64,000 nt of DNA from CBDBBY01 sp965203215 (GCA_965203215.1 CBDBBY010000001.1:2914001-2978000); one strand, 5' to 3'; shown: positions 37,163 through 47,345, counted from the first letter of the stretch. The notes: generated by a model not told the origin, from the letters alone. Translations and numbers: made by a program.

Positions 37163-38050
37163 TCAGCCGCCGTGTAGAATCGACAAGGCCATTCGCCGAA
37201 CATATGCGGGAAAGCCTCGTTCGTAATTTTGCCAATCACTGTATTCTTCGTACTTTATTCGATTGGGCATGTTGAACATCGCCATCCACAGCTGACTGGG
37301 TCCCTCCTTCATCGCTGACTGCAATTCCGCAAGGACGTCGTCGTATAGCCGGTCGAACAGCACGCGGTTTTCCTTCAAGGCGTCCAGACTGTTTCCGGGA
37401 GAATGACCGTTGATCGCATATGTCGGATTCCAGCTCAGCATTTCGTGGAAAGTCATGCGTGTTCCCACGTAATTTTTGTCTTCAACGAATTCCGGTGCCG
37501 TAAAGCTACGTGGCTCGTACATGTCTGCAGAGAACACGACGCCGTCGGAGGGGACATGCGCGACGGTCGTGGCGATTCCGTCGCCGGGAGCAATGTGGAC
37601 CAAGTCTACTGAAACGCCTCCAAGATCCAAAGTAAGGCTGTCGTCGTAGGTCATGTCAATATCGGCAACCGGAAGGAGCGGCGACATATCCATGACTTCA
37701 TGGCAAGCCTCGTGGCAGATGACCTGCGCGTCAGTAAAGCTGCCGGTTCCTCCCGCATGGTCGTAATGCTCGTGGCTGAGGACCACGTATTTGATCGGCG
37801 CGGCGGTGATTTCTTCTATCGCGGCGCGAAGCATCGAACCGCGAGGATCGAACGACGGGTCGGTCACGAGTACGGCGTTCTCGCCGACCACGACCATGCT
37901 CGAGTAACCGAAGCTGAAATAGTGGTAAACCGAGTCGGATACCTTGTCCATTGTCGGCTCCGGCGGCTGTCCCTCTTGAGCAGATGCGATGCCGCCAACT
38001 GCCATCAGCAGTCCAGCTACGAGCCCCGTACTAGTTTTGTACTTTGACAT
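37163..38050 (-). CDS. secreted metallo-beta-lactamase-fold hydrolase
   Basis: 295 residues with a signal peptide (LVAGLLMAVGGIASAQ). The zinc motif is LSHEHYDHAGG (HxHxDH), with an upstream DPSFDPRG, a later VHIAPGDGIATTVAH, the bridging position in FSADMYEP and a final histidine in AINGHSPG. This is the quinoprotein-relay/MBL type common in alphaproteobacteria, exported to the periplasm. The substrate cannot be told. It stands alone with its own terminator. ATG at 38050 has an AAGGAGA-like site upstream. Confidence 0.85.
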   Translation of the reverse strand: MSKYKTSTGLVAGLLMAVGGIASAQEGQPPEPTMDKVSDSVYHYFSFGYSSMVVVGENAVLVTDPSFDPRGSMLRAAIEEITAAPIKYVVLSHEHYDHAGGTGSFTDAQVICHEACHEVMDMSPLLPVADIDMTYDDSLTLDLGGVSVDLVHIAPGDGIATTVAHVPSDGVVFSADMYEPRSFTAPEFVEDKNYVGTRMTFHEMLSWNPTYAINGHSPGNSLDALKENRVLFDRLYDDVLAELQSAMKEGPSQLWMAMFNMPNRIKYEEYSDWQNYERGFPAYVRRMALSILHGG

Positions 38051-38276
38051 TGGTGTTCTCCTTCAAGACAATTCTTTGCCATATAGGTTGTTACGCTTTG
38101 CATTTGAATTGGACGGTTATGAAATTCACTTGAATTTTGCAAGGCAATGATATCGCAATGCGATATCGATTTGATGATTTCAAGTCTCATACGGGCGCGG
38201 ACGAGGCGCGACTGTTCGTGAAGGTTACGCAAGGTGCAATTGTCTTGATCCTAACGGAATGGCTGGAGGAGCGTTG

Positions 38277-39116
38277 ATGACACCATCCGATAAGAAGATA
38301 TCGGGGGCCGTTGGGGTCTCAGTATCGGAAAGCCCCGACTTGGGAGTGCTCGGATTGAGCGATGGGCATTTGCGCGATGCAATGGCCGAGATTGCGCTGC
38401 ATGTTCTCGCGTCAGGAAGAAGTTTAGCCTACGATGGAAATCTACGGCAACATGGATTTACCGAGCTTTTGTTCCAACTGTTGGTACGCTACAAGGATCA
38501 CCCGCGACATCGCAGCAAGATTGCTGTTACCTACTATTTGGCTTGGCCGATGCATATTCGGATGACATCGAACAAACTCGCGACGTTTTCTGCTGAACAC
38601 GAGGTGGTAGCCCGTCTCGTTTTTCTTGCACGGAACGGCGCACGCCTCGATCGGGAGAAACGCTTGGAGCTTGCTGCACGCGAGCCGGACGACGATGAGT
38701 GGGCGGAAGGGCTGACGGCAATGCGGACCGTCATGCGCGGTGAAATTCTGGCCCGAATAGTCCTCGGTGGCCGCGTCGAGGGCTACAAAGGCGCAATGCC
38801 TGGAATCGCCGAGGAAACGTATCTTTCCATCCAAGCCGAGCAGCCGGTCTATCTGCTCGGTGGATTTGGCGGATGCGCTCGCGACATTGCGGAGACTATA
38901 GGGCTCGCCGACCGCTGGGCCGGCTCTCGCGGAGACTGGGCCGGTCGGCGGCACTTTCGAAACTGCTCTCCGGACGATTGCCACAATGGCCTAACTTTGG
39001 AGGAGAACCTCGTTCTCGCCCAGACACAATATATTCCGCAAGCATTAACCTTGGTATCGCGAGGTCTCCGCCGGATTTACGGTAGCGAACTTTGCGATGC
39101 ACGAAGCATTCAGTAG
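38277..39116 (+). CDS. SLOG-superfamily (TRPM-type cluster) protein
   Basis: 279 residues. The pattern ISGAVGVSVSES, LGLSDGHLRDAMAEIAL, LASGRSLAYDGNLRQHGFTEL and later PVYLLGGFGGCARDIAE matches the SLOG fold, a Rossmannoid nucleotide-binding family used as sensor or effector in bacterial conflict systems. The start at 38277 is chosen because GGAGGAG lies 6 bases upstream; the ATG at 38259 would put that site inside the gene. No TIR, NUDIX or channel partner is adjacent: upstream is the divergent MBL gene and downstream, after 166 bp, the YhaO/YhaN pair. Fold is likely; activity unknown. Confidence 0.7.
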   Translation: MTPSDKKISGAVGVSVSESPDLGVLGLSDGHLRDAMAEIALHVLASGRSLAYDGNLRQHGFTELLFQLLVRYKDHPRHRSKIAVTYYLAWPMHIRMTSNKLATFSAEHEVVARLVFLARNGARLDREKRLELAAREPDDDEWAEGLTAMRTVMRGEILARIVLGGRVEGYKGAMPGIAEETYLSIQAEQPVYLLGGFGGCARDIAETIGLADRWAGSRGDWAGRRHFRNCSPDDCHNGLTLEENLVLAQTQYIPQALTLVSRGLRRIYGSELCDARSIQ

Positions 39117-39282
39117 TTGTATCTACAGCAGGGCTCAAGTAGGTTAAAACTAAGTGCTGTCAAAGAAAATTTGCTCTGCCTTAGTCGAATTGGCGCGCGT
39201 ACCGGATACCAATCATACTCTCTGGCTCAAGGGCGCGACCACAAGCGTTGACCTTCTGAAACCTTCAACGTAGTGAGCACTG

Positions 39283-40530
39283 ATGCCTTTCAAGTTCATC
39301 CACACGGCCGACCTGCATTTCGATTCGCCTCTGCGGAGCTTGGCCCTCAAGGATCCCGAACTGGCAGACATCATCGCGATTGCCTCGCGCCGGGCGTTCG
39401 GAAGGATTGTCGACCTCTGCCTCGAACTCAAGGCGGACGCGTTGCTCATTTCAGGAGATACTTACGACGGCGAAGTCGCCAGCGCGAAAAGCGCCGTCTT
39501 CCTCGCCGAGAAATTCCGGCAATTGAACGCATCCGGCATCAGGGTCTTCATGATCCTCGGCAACCACGACGCCGAGTCCAGAATTTCAAAGCTCGTTCCG
39601 CTTCCCGACAACGTGCATGTATTCAGGGGCAGGAAAGCTACGGTCGAGATCGGCGACCGCGGGGTTGCGGTCCACGGCGTCAGCTTCAGTTCGAAGCATG
39701 CGCCCGACTCGCTGCTTCCCAAGTTCCCGAAGCCGAAGCCGGGCCTCTTCAATATCGGCATGCTGCATACCAGCTTGGCGGGATCGGGCAGCCATGATCG
39801 GTATGCGCCCTGCACATTGCCGGAACTCGCCGATATCGGATACGACTATTGGGCCCTTGGCCACATCCACAAGCGGCAAATCCATTCCGAGCATCCGCTC
39901 GTGGTCATGCCCGGAATTCCGCAAGGGAGGGATATCGGCGAATCCGGACGCAAGTCCGTCACGTCGGTGGAAATCGGCGACGACGGAACTGCGCGGATGC
40001 AGGAGCATTTCACTGCGTTCGCGCAGTTTGAAACTGTCGCAGTCGACGTCTCCGAATGCGGCCACCACGATGCAGTCCGGCTTCGAATGCGGGAATCGCT
40101 GGAAGCTGCGCGACTCGATGCGAAAGCGGAGCATCTCGTCGCGCGCGTCATTTTCACGGGCAAGAGCCCAATGCATTGGCATTTGAAGCGGAATTCCGAT
40201 CTCCTGCTGGAAGAGGCTCGCGCCATCGCGAACAGCACGGATGATCTATGGATAGAGAAGATCGACTCTGCGGCCTTGCCCCAGGGCCGCGCTCTTGCGG
40301 AGGCGGATCCGGTTCACGAACTTCAATCCATAATGGAGGATTCCGTCGATGACGCGCATTTCCTCAAGCAGGCAGCCGCGGAATACGATGCGCTGGTCAA
40401 GCAATTCCCGACGGTCCTCCAGCGGAAATGGCGAAGCGAGGAGACGGAAGGTGAACTGCTCAGGCGGTTGATCCGCGAAGGGTGCAGCGATGTCGTCGCC
40501 GCGTTGAACGACAGGACCGACGCCGGATGA
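39283..40530 (+). CDS. YhaO-like metallophosphoesterase (SbcD-type nuclease subunit)
   Basis: 415 residues. Calcineurin-like phosphoesterase motifs in order: FIHTADLHFDSPL (D-x-H), LLISGDTYDG (GD), MILGNHDAES (GNHD), NIGMLHTSL and YWALGHIHKRQ (GHxH). All metal ligands are present. The C-terminal 150 residues are a capping/helical region. It resembles Bacillus YhaO, the exonuclease-like partner of YhaN. The stop overlaps the next start as ATGA, giving a coupled pair expected to work on DNA ends. Confidence 0.9.
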   Translation: MPFKFIHTADLHFDSPLRSLALKDPELADIIAIASRRAFGRIVDLCLELKADALLISGDTYDGEVASAKSAVFLAEKFRQLNASGIRVFMILGNHDAESRISKLVPLPDNVHVFRGRKATVEIGDRGVAVHGVSFSSKHAPDSLLPKFPKPKPGLFNIGMLHTSLAGSGSHDRYAPCTLPELADIGYDYWALGHIHKRQIHSEHPLVVMPGIPQGRDIGESGRKSVTSVEIGDDGTARMQEHFTAFAQFETVAVDVSECGHHDAVRLRMRESLEAARLDAKAEHLVARVIFTGKSPMHWHLKRNSDLLLEEARAIANSTDDLWIEKIDSAALPQGRALAEADPVHELQSIMEDSVDDAHFLKQAAAEYDALVKQFPTVLQRKWRSEETEGELLRRLIREGCSDVVAALNDRTDAG

Positions 40531-43500
40531 GACTGCGGCGGCTCAATCTTGACCGGTACGGCATGTTCAAGGACCGCGTCATCGATTTCGGCGAAAAAAC
40601 CTCGAACACGCCCGATCTGCACATCATCTACGGCCCGAACGAGTCCGGCAAGACCACGGCGGCGAATGCGTTTCTCGATCTCCTGTTCGGGATTCAGCAC
40701 CTGACGAAATACAATTTCCGCCACCGCAAAAATATGGGCGTAAGCGCCGAACTGGAGGTCGAGGGCGAGCTGAGGGCGTTCTCGAGAAAGCGCGGCCGCA
40801 AAAACACCTTGCTCGACTCTGTCGGCGCTCCGGTCGCCGACGACGAATTCTCAAGCCTGCTTCACGACCTGCAGCGGGACTCGTGGCAAACGATGTTTTC
40901 GCTCTCCGAGGCGACCCTCGAGTCCGGCGCGGAAGAGATACTTGCGGCGCGCGGCGAACTGGGGCGGCTGTTCTTCCAAGGGGCGGCGGGACTCGTCGGA
41001 ATAGATTCCCGGCTCGCAGAATTGAAAGAGCAGGCCGACGAATTCTACGCGGTCGGGTCGCGGCGGCAGACTCGTCTGCGCAAAATCAAGTCGGAAATTT
41101 CCGAGCTCGAGACCGAGGCGCGGGAGCTGGACACGCCCGGACGCGAATATTCATCGCTTCGGGAGCGCTTTGTCGAGGCTCAGGAACGCGAGGCCGACGC
41201 AAAGAGACGTTTCGAGGAGCTCGACCAGCGGCAATCGGAACTTGACCGGATTCGATCCGCGATGCGAACGATGAAGGACCTTCATGAGCTGCGGCGAAGG
41301 TTGAATGAATTGCCGGATTTCGGCGACCTGCCTGCTGAATGGCACGGATCGATACGGAACTTGGCGAAAGAACTCGATGCGGCCGTGTCAAAATGCATAG
41401 CCGCTCGGGACCGCATTGAGCGCCTCGACAGAGAATTGAACAAGGTTCTGACCGACGACGCGGTCCTCGGAAGCGACCTGCGGATGGACGAGCTGGAAAT
41501 TGCGGCGTCGCGCTGGCGGACCGCGGCCGACGATCTCCCGAAGAGGCTTCCCGAAAAGCGGGAGCTTGATTTCAAGCTGCAGCAGACGCTGGAAAATTTG
41601 GGATTGGATCGCGAAAGCGACCCCGAGCGCTATGCGCTTGCGCCGCCTGATTTTGAAGCCATCGACAAATACGCCTCTGAAGCGCTCCGCCTCATGCGCG
41701 AGATCGAAAGCGCCGCCTCGGAAAACAGCAAGGCTGAAAAAACGCTCCGCCAGCTTGAAGAGGACGCCCGTTCGATAATGACCGAGACCGCAGACAGCAC
41801 CGGGGAATTGGAAGCGGCGGTTCAAGAAGCGAGACGGAGCCAGACGGAAGCCAGACTCGAGGCGGAAGAGAAGAGCGTCGCGGACGCGCAATCCAGGCTG
41901 AAATCATCTCTGGCAAGACTTCGGCCTTGGACCGGGGATGAAGAGAAACTCATTCGCGTTTCCATTCCGTCGGCGGATCTCGCAAAGCGTTGGACGGCTG
42001 ACTTCGAGAAGATCGAAACGGATCGCCGCGCCGCGGAAACCGAACTGCGCAGACTGAAGAAGGAAAGAGCCGGAATAGCCGCCGAGAAGGAGCGCATGAC
42101 CAGCCTCGGAGGTTTGATATCGGACGAAGAGGCGGCCAATCTTCGAAAGGTGCGCGACGACGCCTGGTCGCGACACTACGAGTCTCTGGATTTGGCGACG
42201 GCGGACGCATTCAAGTCCGCGATGGATGCGGATGATCGCGCTCGGGACGACCGAGCCGGCAAGGCGGACGAGATTGTCGAGCTTCGGAAAAATGACGTTC
42301 AAATCGCCAAATTGGATGCGGAGATCAAGTCATTGCGCACCCAGGTCGCGGCCTTTGAAGAGAAAGATGCCGAGCTTCGCAGCAGGATCAAGCCCTGCAT
42401 GGCGGATGCCGGGCTTCCGGAGGATTTCAATCCTTCAGGGCTGGCCGAATGGCTGCCGCTGCACGAGCAGGCGATGAATTCTGCGCAGGAACTCAGGAAA
42501 CGGGAAACGGATCATTCCAACCTGAAGACGGGGGCTGATCGGCAACGCGACGAACTCGTGCATTCGCTGAAGTCCGCCGGCGTTCCGATTCCTGAAGGCG
42601 AGGCATCGCTTGCGCTCCTGCTTCAAATCGCGGAGCGAGCCGTCCGTCAAGCCGGCGAACACCGCGTCAAATCGCAGGAGATGGAAAAAAATCTGCGTCA
42701 AGCCAGACGCGATCTGGCGGACCGAAAGGAAGCATTGGAAACTGCGCAAGCAAGCCTGCATGAATTGAATTCGGGCTGGGCGTCGAATTGTCCGTCCGAC
42801 TGGCTGAAGGATATCGAGCCGAAACGATTGAGAGCCATGCTTGCGCATATCCGGGACATTCGGGAACTGATCCAGAGGCGCGAGTCCATCGAGCACCGGA
42901 TCGACAGCATGGAAAAGGATCAGGACGAATTCAAAAGAGCGATGAAGGACGTCGCCCGCAAGCTGGGAGAAGAGCCGAGCGCGGATCCGCTGGAGCACTT
43001 CAAACGCATCCGAAAGAGAAAAACCGATGCTGAAGAAGCGAAGGTACGATCCGCGGAATTGGCGCGCGGGATCAAGATAGAGCGCGACGCCTTGGAAACT
43101 GCGGAGGAAGCCCTCGAAAAGGAAAAGAGCAAGGTTCGAGAAATGGCGGCCCGACTGTCGCTTCCGCCCGGGCTCGACGGCGTGGAAGAGGTGACGGACG
43201 CGCTCGCCAGCGCAAAGCAGCGTGCCGATCTGGCGGCACAACTGAAAGCGCGCGGCACGGATTTGGCGCATCAGCTTAGGGTTCAGACCGTTCAGGAAGC
43301 TGAAGCCCTTCTCGAGAAGACGAATCCAGAAAACATCGAAAGCGATTACGTCGAATGCCAGACCGAACGCAGTACGGCCGACGAAGAATTCAGATCAGCG
43401 ATCGAAGCGAGGAGCCGGGCGGAGCGGGATCTGGACGCGGTCGGAAGCGACGACCGCGTCGTCAAGGTGAGGCAAAGGATCCAGACCGCCCTCGCCGAGG

Positions 43501-44009
43501 CCGAAGACGGGGCGGAGCGTGCCTTGCGGCTCAGGCTCGGCCTTTTGACGGCCGAGCGGGCGCTCAAGCATTACAGGGACGAGCACCGGAACTCGATGCT
43601 CAGGCATACGGAACGCAATTTCGTCGCGATCACCGGCGGCGCGTACTCGGAGCTGTCGGCGGAATCGTCCGACGGGACTGAGTTCATGACCGCCTACAGG
43701 CCGAGCGACAGCTTGTCCTGCCAAGTGGAGGACCTTTCGAAAGGCACGCGCTTCCAGCTGTACTTTTCGCTTCGAATGGCCGCCTACAGAAACTTCTGCG
43801 AAAAAATCGGCCCTCTGCCGTTCGTGGCCGACGACATCATGGAAAGCTTCGACGACGAGCGCGCCAAAGAGGCGTTCGCATTGATGGCCGAGATCTCCGC
43901 CAGCGGCCAGATGATCTATTTCACGCACCACCAGCATGTACTCGGGATTGCAGAAAGCGCTTGCGGCGAGTCGGTTCGAATCCACAGGATGCCCGCCGAA
44001 GCCGACTGA
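40527..44009 (+). CDS. YhaN-like SMC/Rad50-type ATPase
   Basis: 1160 residues. Walker A near the N-terminus (IIYGPNESGKTTAANAFLD, about 31-50), a very long pair of coiled coils over residues 180-1010, and a C-terminal lobe with an ABC-type signature region (VEDLSKGTRFQLYFSLRMA) and Walker B PLPFVADDIMESFDDER. No zinc hook CxxC is seen at the mid-coil. With YhaO it forms an SbcCD-like complex. The MRLRRLNLDRYG start is typical; it overlaps the yhaO-like stop by 4 bp. Confidence 0.9.
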   Translation: MRLRRLNLDRYGMFKDRVIDFGEKTSNTPDLHIIYGPNESGKTTAANAFLDLLFGIQHLTKYNFRHRKNMGVSAELEVEGELRAFSRKRGRKNTLLDSVGAPVADDEFSSLLHDLQRDSWQTMFSLSEATLESGAEEILAARGELGRLFFQGAAGLVGIDSRLAELKEQADEFYAVGSRRQTRLRKIKSEISELETEARELDTPGREYSSLRERFVEAQEREADAKRRFEELDQRQSELDRIRSAMRTMKDLHELRRRLNELPDFGDLPAEWHGSIRNLAKELDAAVSKCIAARDRIERLDRELNKVLTDDAVLGSDLRMDELEIAASRWRTAADDLPKRLPEKRELDFKLQQTLENLGLDRESDPERYALAPPDFEAIDKYASEALRLMREIESAASENSKAEKTLRQLEEDARSIMTETADSTGELEAAVQEARRSQTEARLEAEEKSVADAQSRLKSSLARLRPWTGDEEKLIRVSIPSADLAKRWTADFEKIETDRRAAETELRRLKKERAGIAAEKERMTSLGGLISDEEAANLRKVRDDAWSRHYESLDLATADAFKSAMDADDRARDDRAGKADEIVELRKNDVQIAKLDAEIKSLRTQVAAFEEKDAELRSRIKPCMADAGLPEDFNPSGLAEWLPLHEQAMNSAQELRKRETDHSNLKTGADRQRDELVHSLKSAGVPIPEGEASLALLLQIAERAVRQAGEHRVKSQEMEKNLRQARRDLADRKEALETAQASLHELNSGWASNCPSDWLKDIEPKRLRAMLAHIRDIRELIQRRESIEHRIDSMEKDQDEFKRAMKDVARKLGEEPSADPLEHFKRIRKRKTDAEEAKVRSAELARGIKIERDALETAEEALEKEKSKVREMAARLSLPPGLDGVEEVTDALASAKQRADLAAQLKARGTDLAHQLRVQTVQEAEALLEKTNPENIESDYVECQTERSTADEEFRSAIEARSRAERDLDAVGSDDRVVKVRQRIQTALAEAEDGAERALRLRLGLLTAERALKHYRDEHRNSMLRHTERNFVAITGGAYSELSAESSDGTEFMTAYRPSDSLSCQVEDLSKGTRFQLYFSLRMAAYRNFCEKIGPLPFVADDIMESFDDERAKEAFALMAEISASGQMIYFTHHQHVLGIAESACGESVRIHRMPAEAD

Positions 44010-44567
44010 ATCGGCCCCGAAGACCGTCCGTGAACGCTGTTCTTGCTGAATTTTGCGATCGCTTTCGGGATGACTTGGACTTGCGAGCAAAATTCATCGC
44101 GACAGGAGGCAAAGACGCGATGGACGTCTTGGTTGATCCTTGGCTATTTCGCGTTTCAGACCAATCCTGCGAGATCTTGTCAGCATCCTGCGCAACCGCT
44201 TGGAACGGTCGTCATGGTTTCCGACGGCCGCGCAACGCGTCAACAGCGTCATGTCGGGATGCCGCGCGCCCTCGACCGCTGCCACGTCGGGGGCGGGAAC
44301 TGGCCACGCATTGCGCCCTCGACCGCTGTCAGGTCGGGGGCGCGCGACGGGAAACGACCACGCATTTCTCCGACCTGTCCTTCATCCGTGGCGAATGGCA
44401 AGATGCGCAGGGGCGGTGTTTGATCCGCGACATGCTTCGAGATGGGCGACGCATGTCGCGGGACGGTTGCCCGCCGCTTCTTGCGCATCGCTCGGCAGCC
44501 CGTACTCATGCTTGAATTTGCGCCTATACCTGCATATCCCATTTGCAGGTATTTTCGGAGCGCGGAC
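44010..44567. other. intergenic region with a short tandem duplication
   Basis: No gene recognised. Around 44266-44345 a segment is duplicated in tandem: CCCTCGACCGCTGCCACGTC and CCCTCGACCGCTGTCAGGTC, each followed by GGGGGCG, 44 bp apart. The rest shows no coding pattern that I trust. Confidence 0.5.
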
Positions 44568-44810
44568 ATGGCCAGCACCAGCGTCACATTGGGCAATCAT
44601 TGGGACGAATTCATCAAAACCATGCTGAAGGAAGGGCGCTACGGCTCGGCCAGCGAACTGATGCGCGCAGGTCTACGGCTGCTGGAGGAGCAGGACGGCG
44701 AGCGCGCCCGTTTGCGCGTGGCGCTGATGGAGGGCGAGGCCGCGCCGGATGCCGGGCCTCTGGACATGGCCGCGGTCCGCCGCGCCGCCCGCGCTCGCCT
44801 CGACGATTGA
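44568..44810 (+). CDS. ParD-family antitoxin
   Basis: 80 residues, ribbon-helix-helix type: TSVTLGNHWDEFIKTMLKEG then RYGSASELMRAGLRLLEEQD, the hallmark of ParD/CopG antitoxins, with a disordered C-terminal toxin-binding tail. ATG at 44568 has GGAG 8 bases upstream. The toxin gene overlaps its 3' end but is frameshifted, so this is effectively an orphan antitoxin. Confidence 0.9.
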   Translation: MASTSVTLGNHWDEFIKTMLKEGRYGSASELMRAGLRLLEEQDGERARLRVALMEGEAAPDAGPLDMAAVRRAARARLDD

Positions 44811-45101
44811 AATTCGCCTTTCCGAGGCGACCAAGGAATATCTCATCGACATCTGGATTTCGACGCAAGCCCGATGGGGCGAGGCGCAGGCCGACAGCTG
44901 TCTCGACGAACTTGCCCGTGCCTTGCGCTTGCTCGCGGACAATCTGCGCGAAGGTGTCGATTGCATGCATATCCTGCCCGGAACGCGCCGTCTGATTGTC
45001 GGGCGGCATGCGCGTTCTACCGAATGAAAGACAATCGCATCCGCATTTTGCGGGTGCTGCATCAGTCGATGGACAGCGCCTCGCATCTCAATAACATCTG
45101 A
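44749..45101 (+). pseudogene. ParE-family toxin, frameshifted
   Basis: Reads IRLSEATKEYLIDIWISTQA, RWGEAQADSCLDELARAL, and LPGTRRLIVGRHA. After a frameshift near 45010 it continues AFYRMKDNRIRILRVLHQSM and ends DSASHLNNI, together a complete ParE gyrase-inhibitor fold. The native start is unclear because no ATG lies at the expected place just after the parD stop; the nearest in-frame ATG is 44749, inside parD. The product ending at 45027 would lack the last beta strands. Confidence 0.85.
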
Positions 45102-45890
45102 GCCGTGCAAATTTTATTTTCCCGCGCGGCGCGTTGAAATCCCGTCACTTCATGACGGGGAATGCGGCCCTATCAAATCACCCTCCATCAGCGCGGCATC
45201 CCTTCGCCGGTCCGATCCCCGTACTTGCGCTCATGGACGCGGATACGCAGCTGAGCGCCGCCGCCGGATCACGGTTGTCCTGCCGGGTTTATCGTTCCGG
45301 CGTAGGCCGGCGTCTGCAGCGCAGGGCGGGTCAAGGAAATCCAAGTCTCGACCCGGTATCTGCAGGTTGCGCGCAACACAGAATTATGCGTGTAAAAGGC
45401 GATGCTTGGCCAAGCGGAGGCGAACCGAACACCGAACGTCCCGTCAAGATTGCTCCGGCACTGCCGCGGGACGCAAAGATCTCGGCGGGAGAGCCAAAGC
45501 TGCGCGGGTACGCCCGCTTCTCCGGCTGCCCAATCCGTTCTGTTCATTGGAGCGACGGCGGCGGCGAGCGTTGGCAACGGGCCGCGCCCGCCGGACCCAG
45601 TCGAAAGTATGGCCGGGTGCGGTTTCAGTTCACGTGGCAGCCCGAGCAGTGTCGGCACTGCCTGACGGCACGGGCCGCGGATCAAAAAGGCCGCACTCAG
45701 CCTGACACCGTGCCTTTCAACCCTGTAGGATGCCTCTTCAACGCGACTTGCAAACATCCGGTCGCCGTCCTGCGACGGAAAATGGAAATGAGATATGACG
45801 GAAAGCCTGCATCAGCAATTGGAGATGGCGCGCCCGACGGACGGAGAACGGGCGGCAGTCGACCGGCATCATCGGAAAGGCGGAAAATCC
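45102..45890. other. intergenic region with a hairpin, no gene recognised
   Basis: A perfect 7-bp stem CCCGTCA/TGACGGG with loop CTTCA lies at 45141-45159, without a T-tract; it may help end parDE transcripts. The remaining 700 bp have long frames in several phases but no family resemblance. Confidence 0.5.
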
Positions 45891-46985
45891 ATGAAAATTA
45901 CCAGAGTCAGCGCTTATCAGGTCGATGTCCCCATCAAACCGGCGACCATCTCCCATGACAGGATAATGTCGGTCTTCGACATTACCTATGTGCGGATCGA
46001 AACGGACGCCGGAATTGAAGGTTGGGGCGACAGCGTGCCTTGGGGAGCGAATTTCGTCGCGGCTTACGCGCGCGGCGTCCGCTCAGGTCTGGACGAGCTC
46101 GCCCCGCATCTGATCGGTCGCGATCCGCGCATGGTCGGCGCCATCAATGATGTGATGGATTTCGAAATGGCGGGCCATGCCTACGTCAAGACGGCTCTCG
46201 ATGTCGCATGCTGGGACATTCTCGGACGCTCGTTGGGCGCGCCGCTCTACATGTTGCTTGGCGGCATGGTGACCCCCGCTCCCCATGTGATCGGCTCTGT
46301 TCCGCATGAGCCGGGCGAAGAGCTGGAAGCAGCCATGAATGCCCATCGCGAGAACGGTCTCATGCAGTTCTCGGGCAAGGCCAGCGGCGACGTGGGCAAG
46401 GACATCGCCTACCTGCGTTGGATTGGCGAACGCATGCGCCCCGGAGAGTCCCTCAAATATGACGGGAACGCAGGCTGGCGCGTTGACGAGGCCATCCGCG
46501 TCGCCCGGTCCAAGGGGAACATCGATGTCTATTTTGAGCAGCCTTGCGCCACCTACGAGGAATGCCGCGAAGTTCGCCGGACCACGGGCGTTCCGCTCAT
46601 ACTTGATGAATCGGCCGCTGAAATCGGCGTTGTGCTGCGGGCAAAGGAAGATGGCGTTCTGGATGGCCTCAATCTGAAGCTGGCCAAAGTTGGCGGTATC
46701 CACAAGATGCGGCTTATCCGCGATCTCTGCGTTGCCCTTCACGTGCCCATGGAAATCCAGGATTCCTCCTACAGCGAACTTGCATGCGCAGTCGTCGCCC
46801 ATATGGGCCACTCCACGCCGGAACGCTGCATCCGATCCGTGATTTATCCCAAGGGATTGAAGAAGGACACGGTTAGACACCCGCCGGCAGTAAAGAATGG
46901 GCGAATTTTCGCGCCGGAAGGACCGGGTGTCGGTTCGCTGCCCATGCTTGAGGTTTTAGGCGAGCCCTGTGCGGTATACGAATGA
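45891..46985 (+). CDS. mandelate racemase/muconate lactonizing-type enolase-superfamily enzyme
   Basis: 364 residues with an N-terminal capping domain (MKITRVSAYQVDVPIKP) and a (beta/alpha)7-beta barrel. Metal ligands are visible as LKYDGNAGW (Asp), DVYFEQPC (Glu) and LILDESA (Asp). The strand-6 lysine is in LNLKLAKVGGIHKM. The position of the catalytic K-x-K on strand 2 reads LMQFSGKASGD, so only one lysine is evident. The sequence is closest in feel to the hydroxyproline/proline-betaine branch (cis-3-hydroxy-L-proline dehydratase or betaine epimerase), but I cannot fix the substrate. ATG at 45891 follows CGGAAAGGCGGAAAATCC; the upstream in-frame extension is not family-like. No transporter or partner enzyme is adjacent. 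Confidence 0.85.
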   Translation: MKITRVSAYQVDVPIKPATISHDRIMSVFDITYVRIETDAGIEGWGDSVPWGANFVAAYARGVRSGLDELAPHLIGRDPRMVGAINDVMDFEMAGHAYVKTALDVACWDILGRSLGAPLYMLLGGMVTPAPHVIGSVPHEPGEELEAAMNAHRENGLMQFSGKASGDVGKDIAYLRWIGERMRPGESLKYDGNAGWRVDEAIRVARSKGNIDVYFEQPCATYEECREVRRTTGVPLILDESAAEIGVVLRAKEDGVLDGLNLKLAKVGGIHKMRLIRDLCVALHVPMEIQDSSYSELACAVVAHMGHSTPERCIRSVIYPKGLKKDTVRHPPAVKNGRIFAPEGPGVGSLPMLEVLGEPCAVYE

Positions 46986-47039
46986 AATCGGCGGATTGCG
47001 CTCTGTTGATTGTTGGAGAAGACGGGCACTTGGCGGACG

Positions 47040-47345
47040 GCAATCAGGGCCTGTTTATGCTAAATCGCATCTCGTTCCGACGACGACAGCGAAATGCAGG
47101 AAGCCCGGAAACATCATGTCGCTTGTCGAACTGCGTGTGGATGCGCCGGCAGGTCCTGAGTCTTCGGAACAGCCGCTCGACCTCGTTCCGAAGCTTGCAG
47201 AGTTCGCGGTCGCAGTCCCGTTCGATTTTCCGGTTCGCTTTCGGCGGCACGACCGGCATCATCCCCAAGGTCTCCACAAGTCCGCGGGTCTTGTCGCCCT
47301 CGCAGGCGCGGTCCATCGCCGGAGGCGCATTCCGACCGGATGGTC
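47040..47345 (-). pseudogene. IS5-family (IS427-like) transposase C-terminal fragment
   Basis: Reads GMMPVVPPKANRKIERDCDR then ELCKLRNEVERLFRRLRTCR with the catalytic glutamate in NEVERLF, preceded by MDRACEGDKTRGLVE. No N-terminal catalytic domain is present. A further small scrap of the same element may lie near 48500-48545. Confidence 0.8.

Noticed and set aside
44266..44345. Start of a longer tandem repeat array or recombination site
   Set aside because: Only two copies 44 bp apart, with no further periodicity and no associated gene.
45134..45890. Coding extension or separate gene before the enolase-superfamily gene
   Set aside because: Several overlapping frames are open but none shows protein-like motifs, and the enzyme has a good start at 45891.
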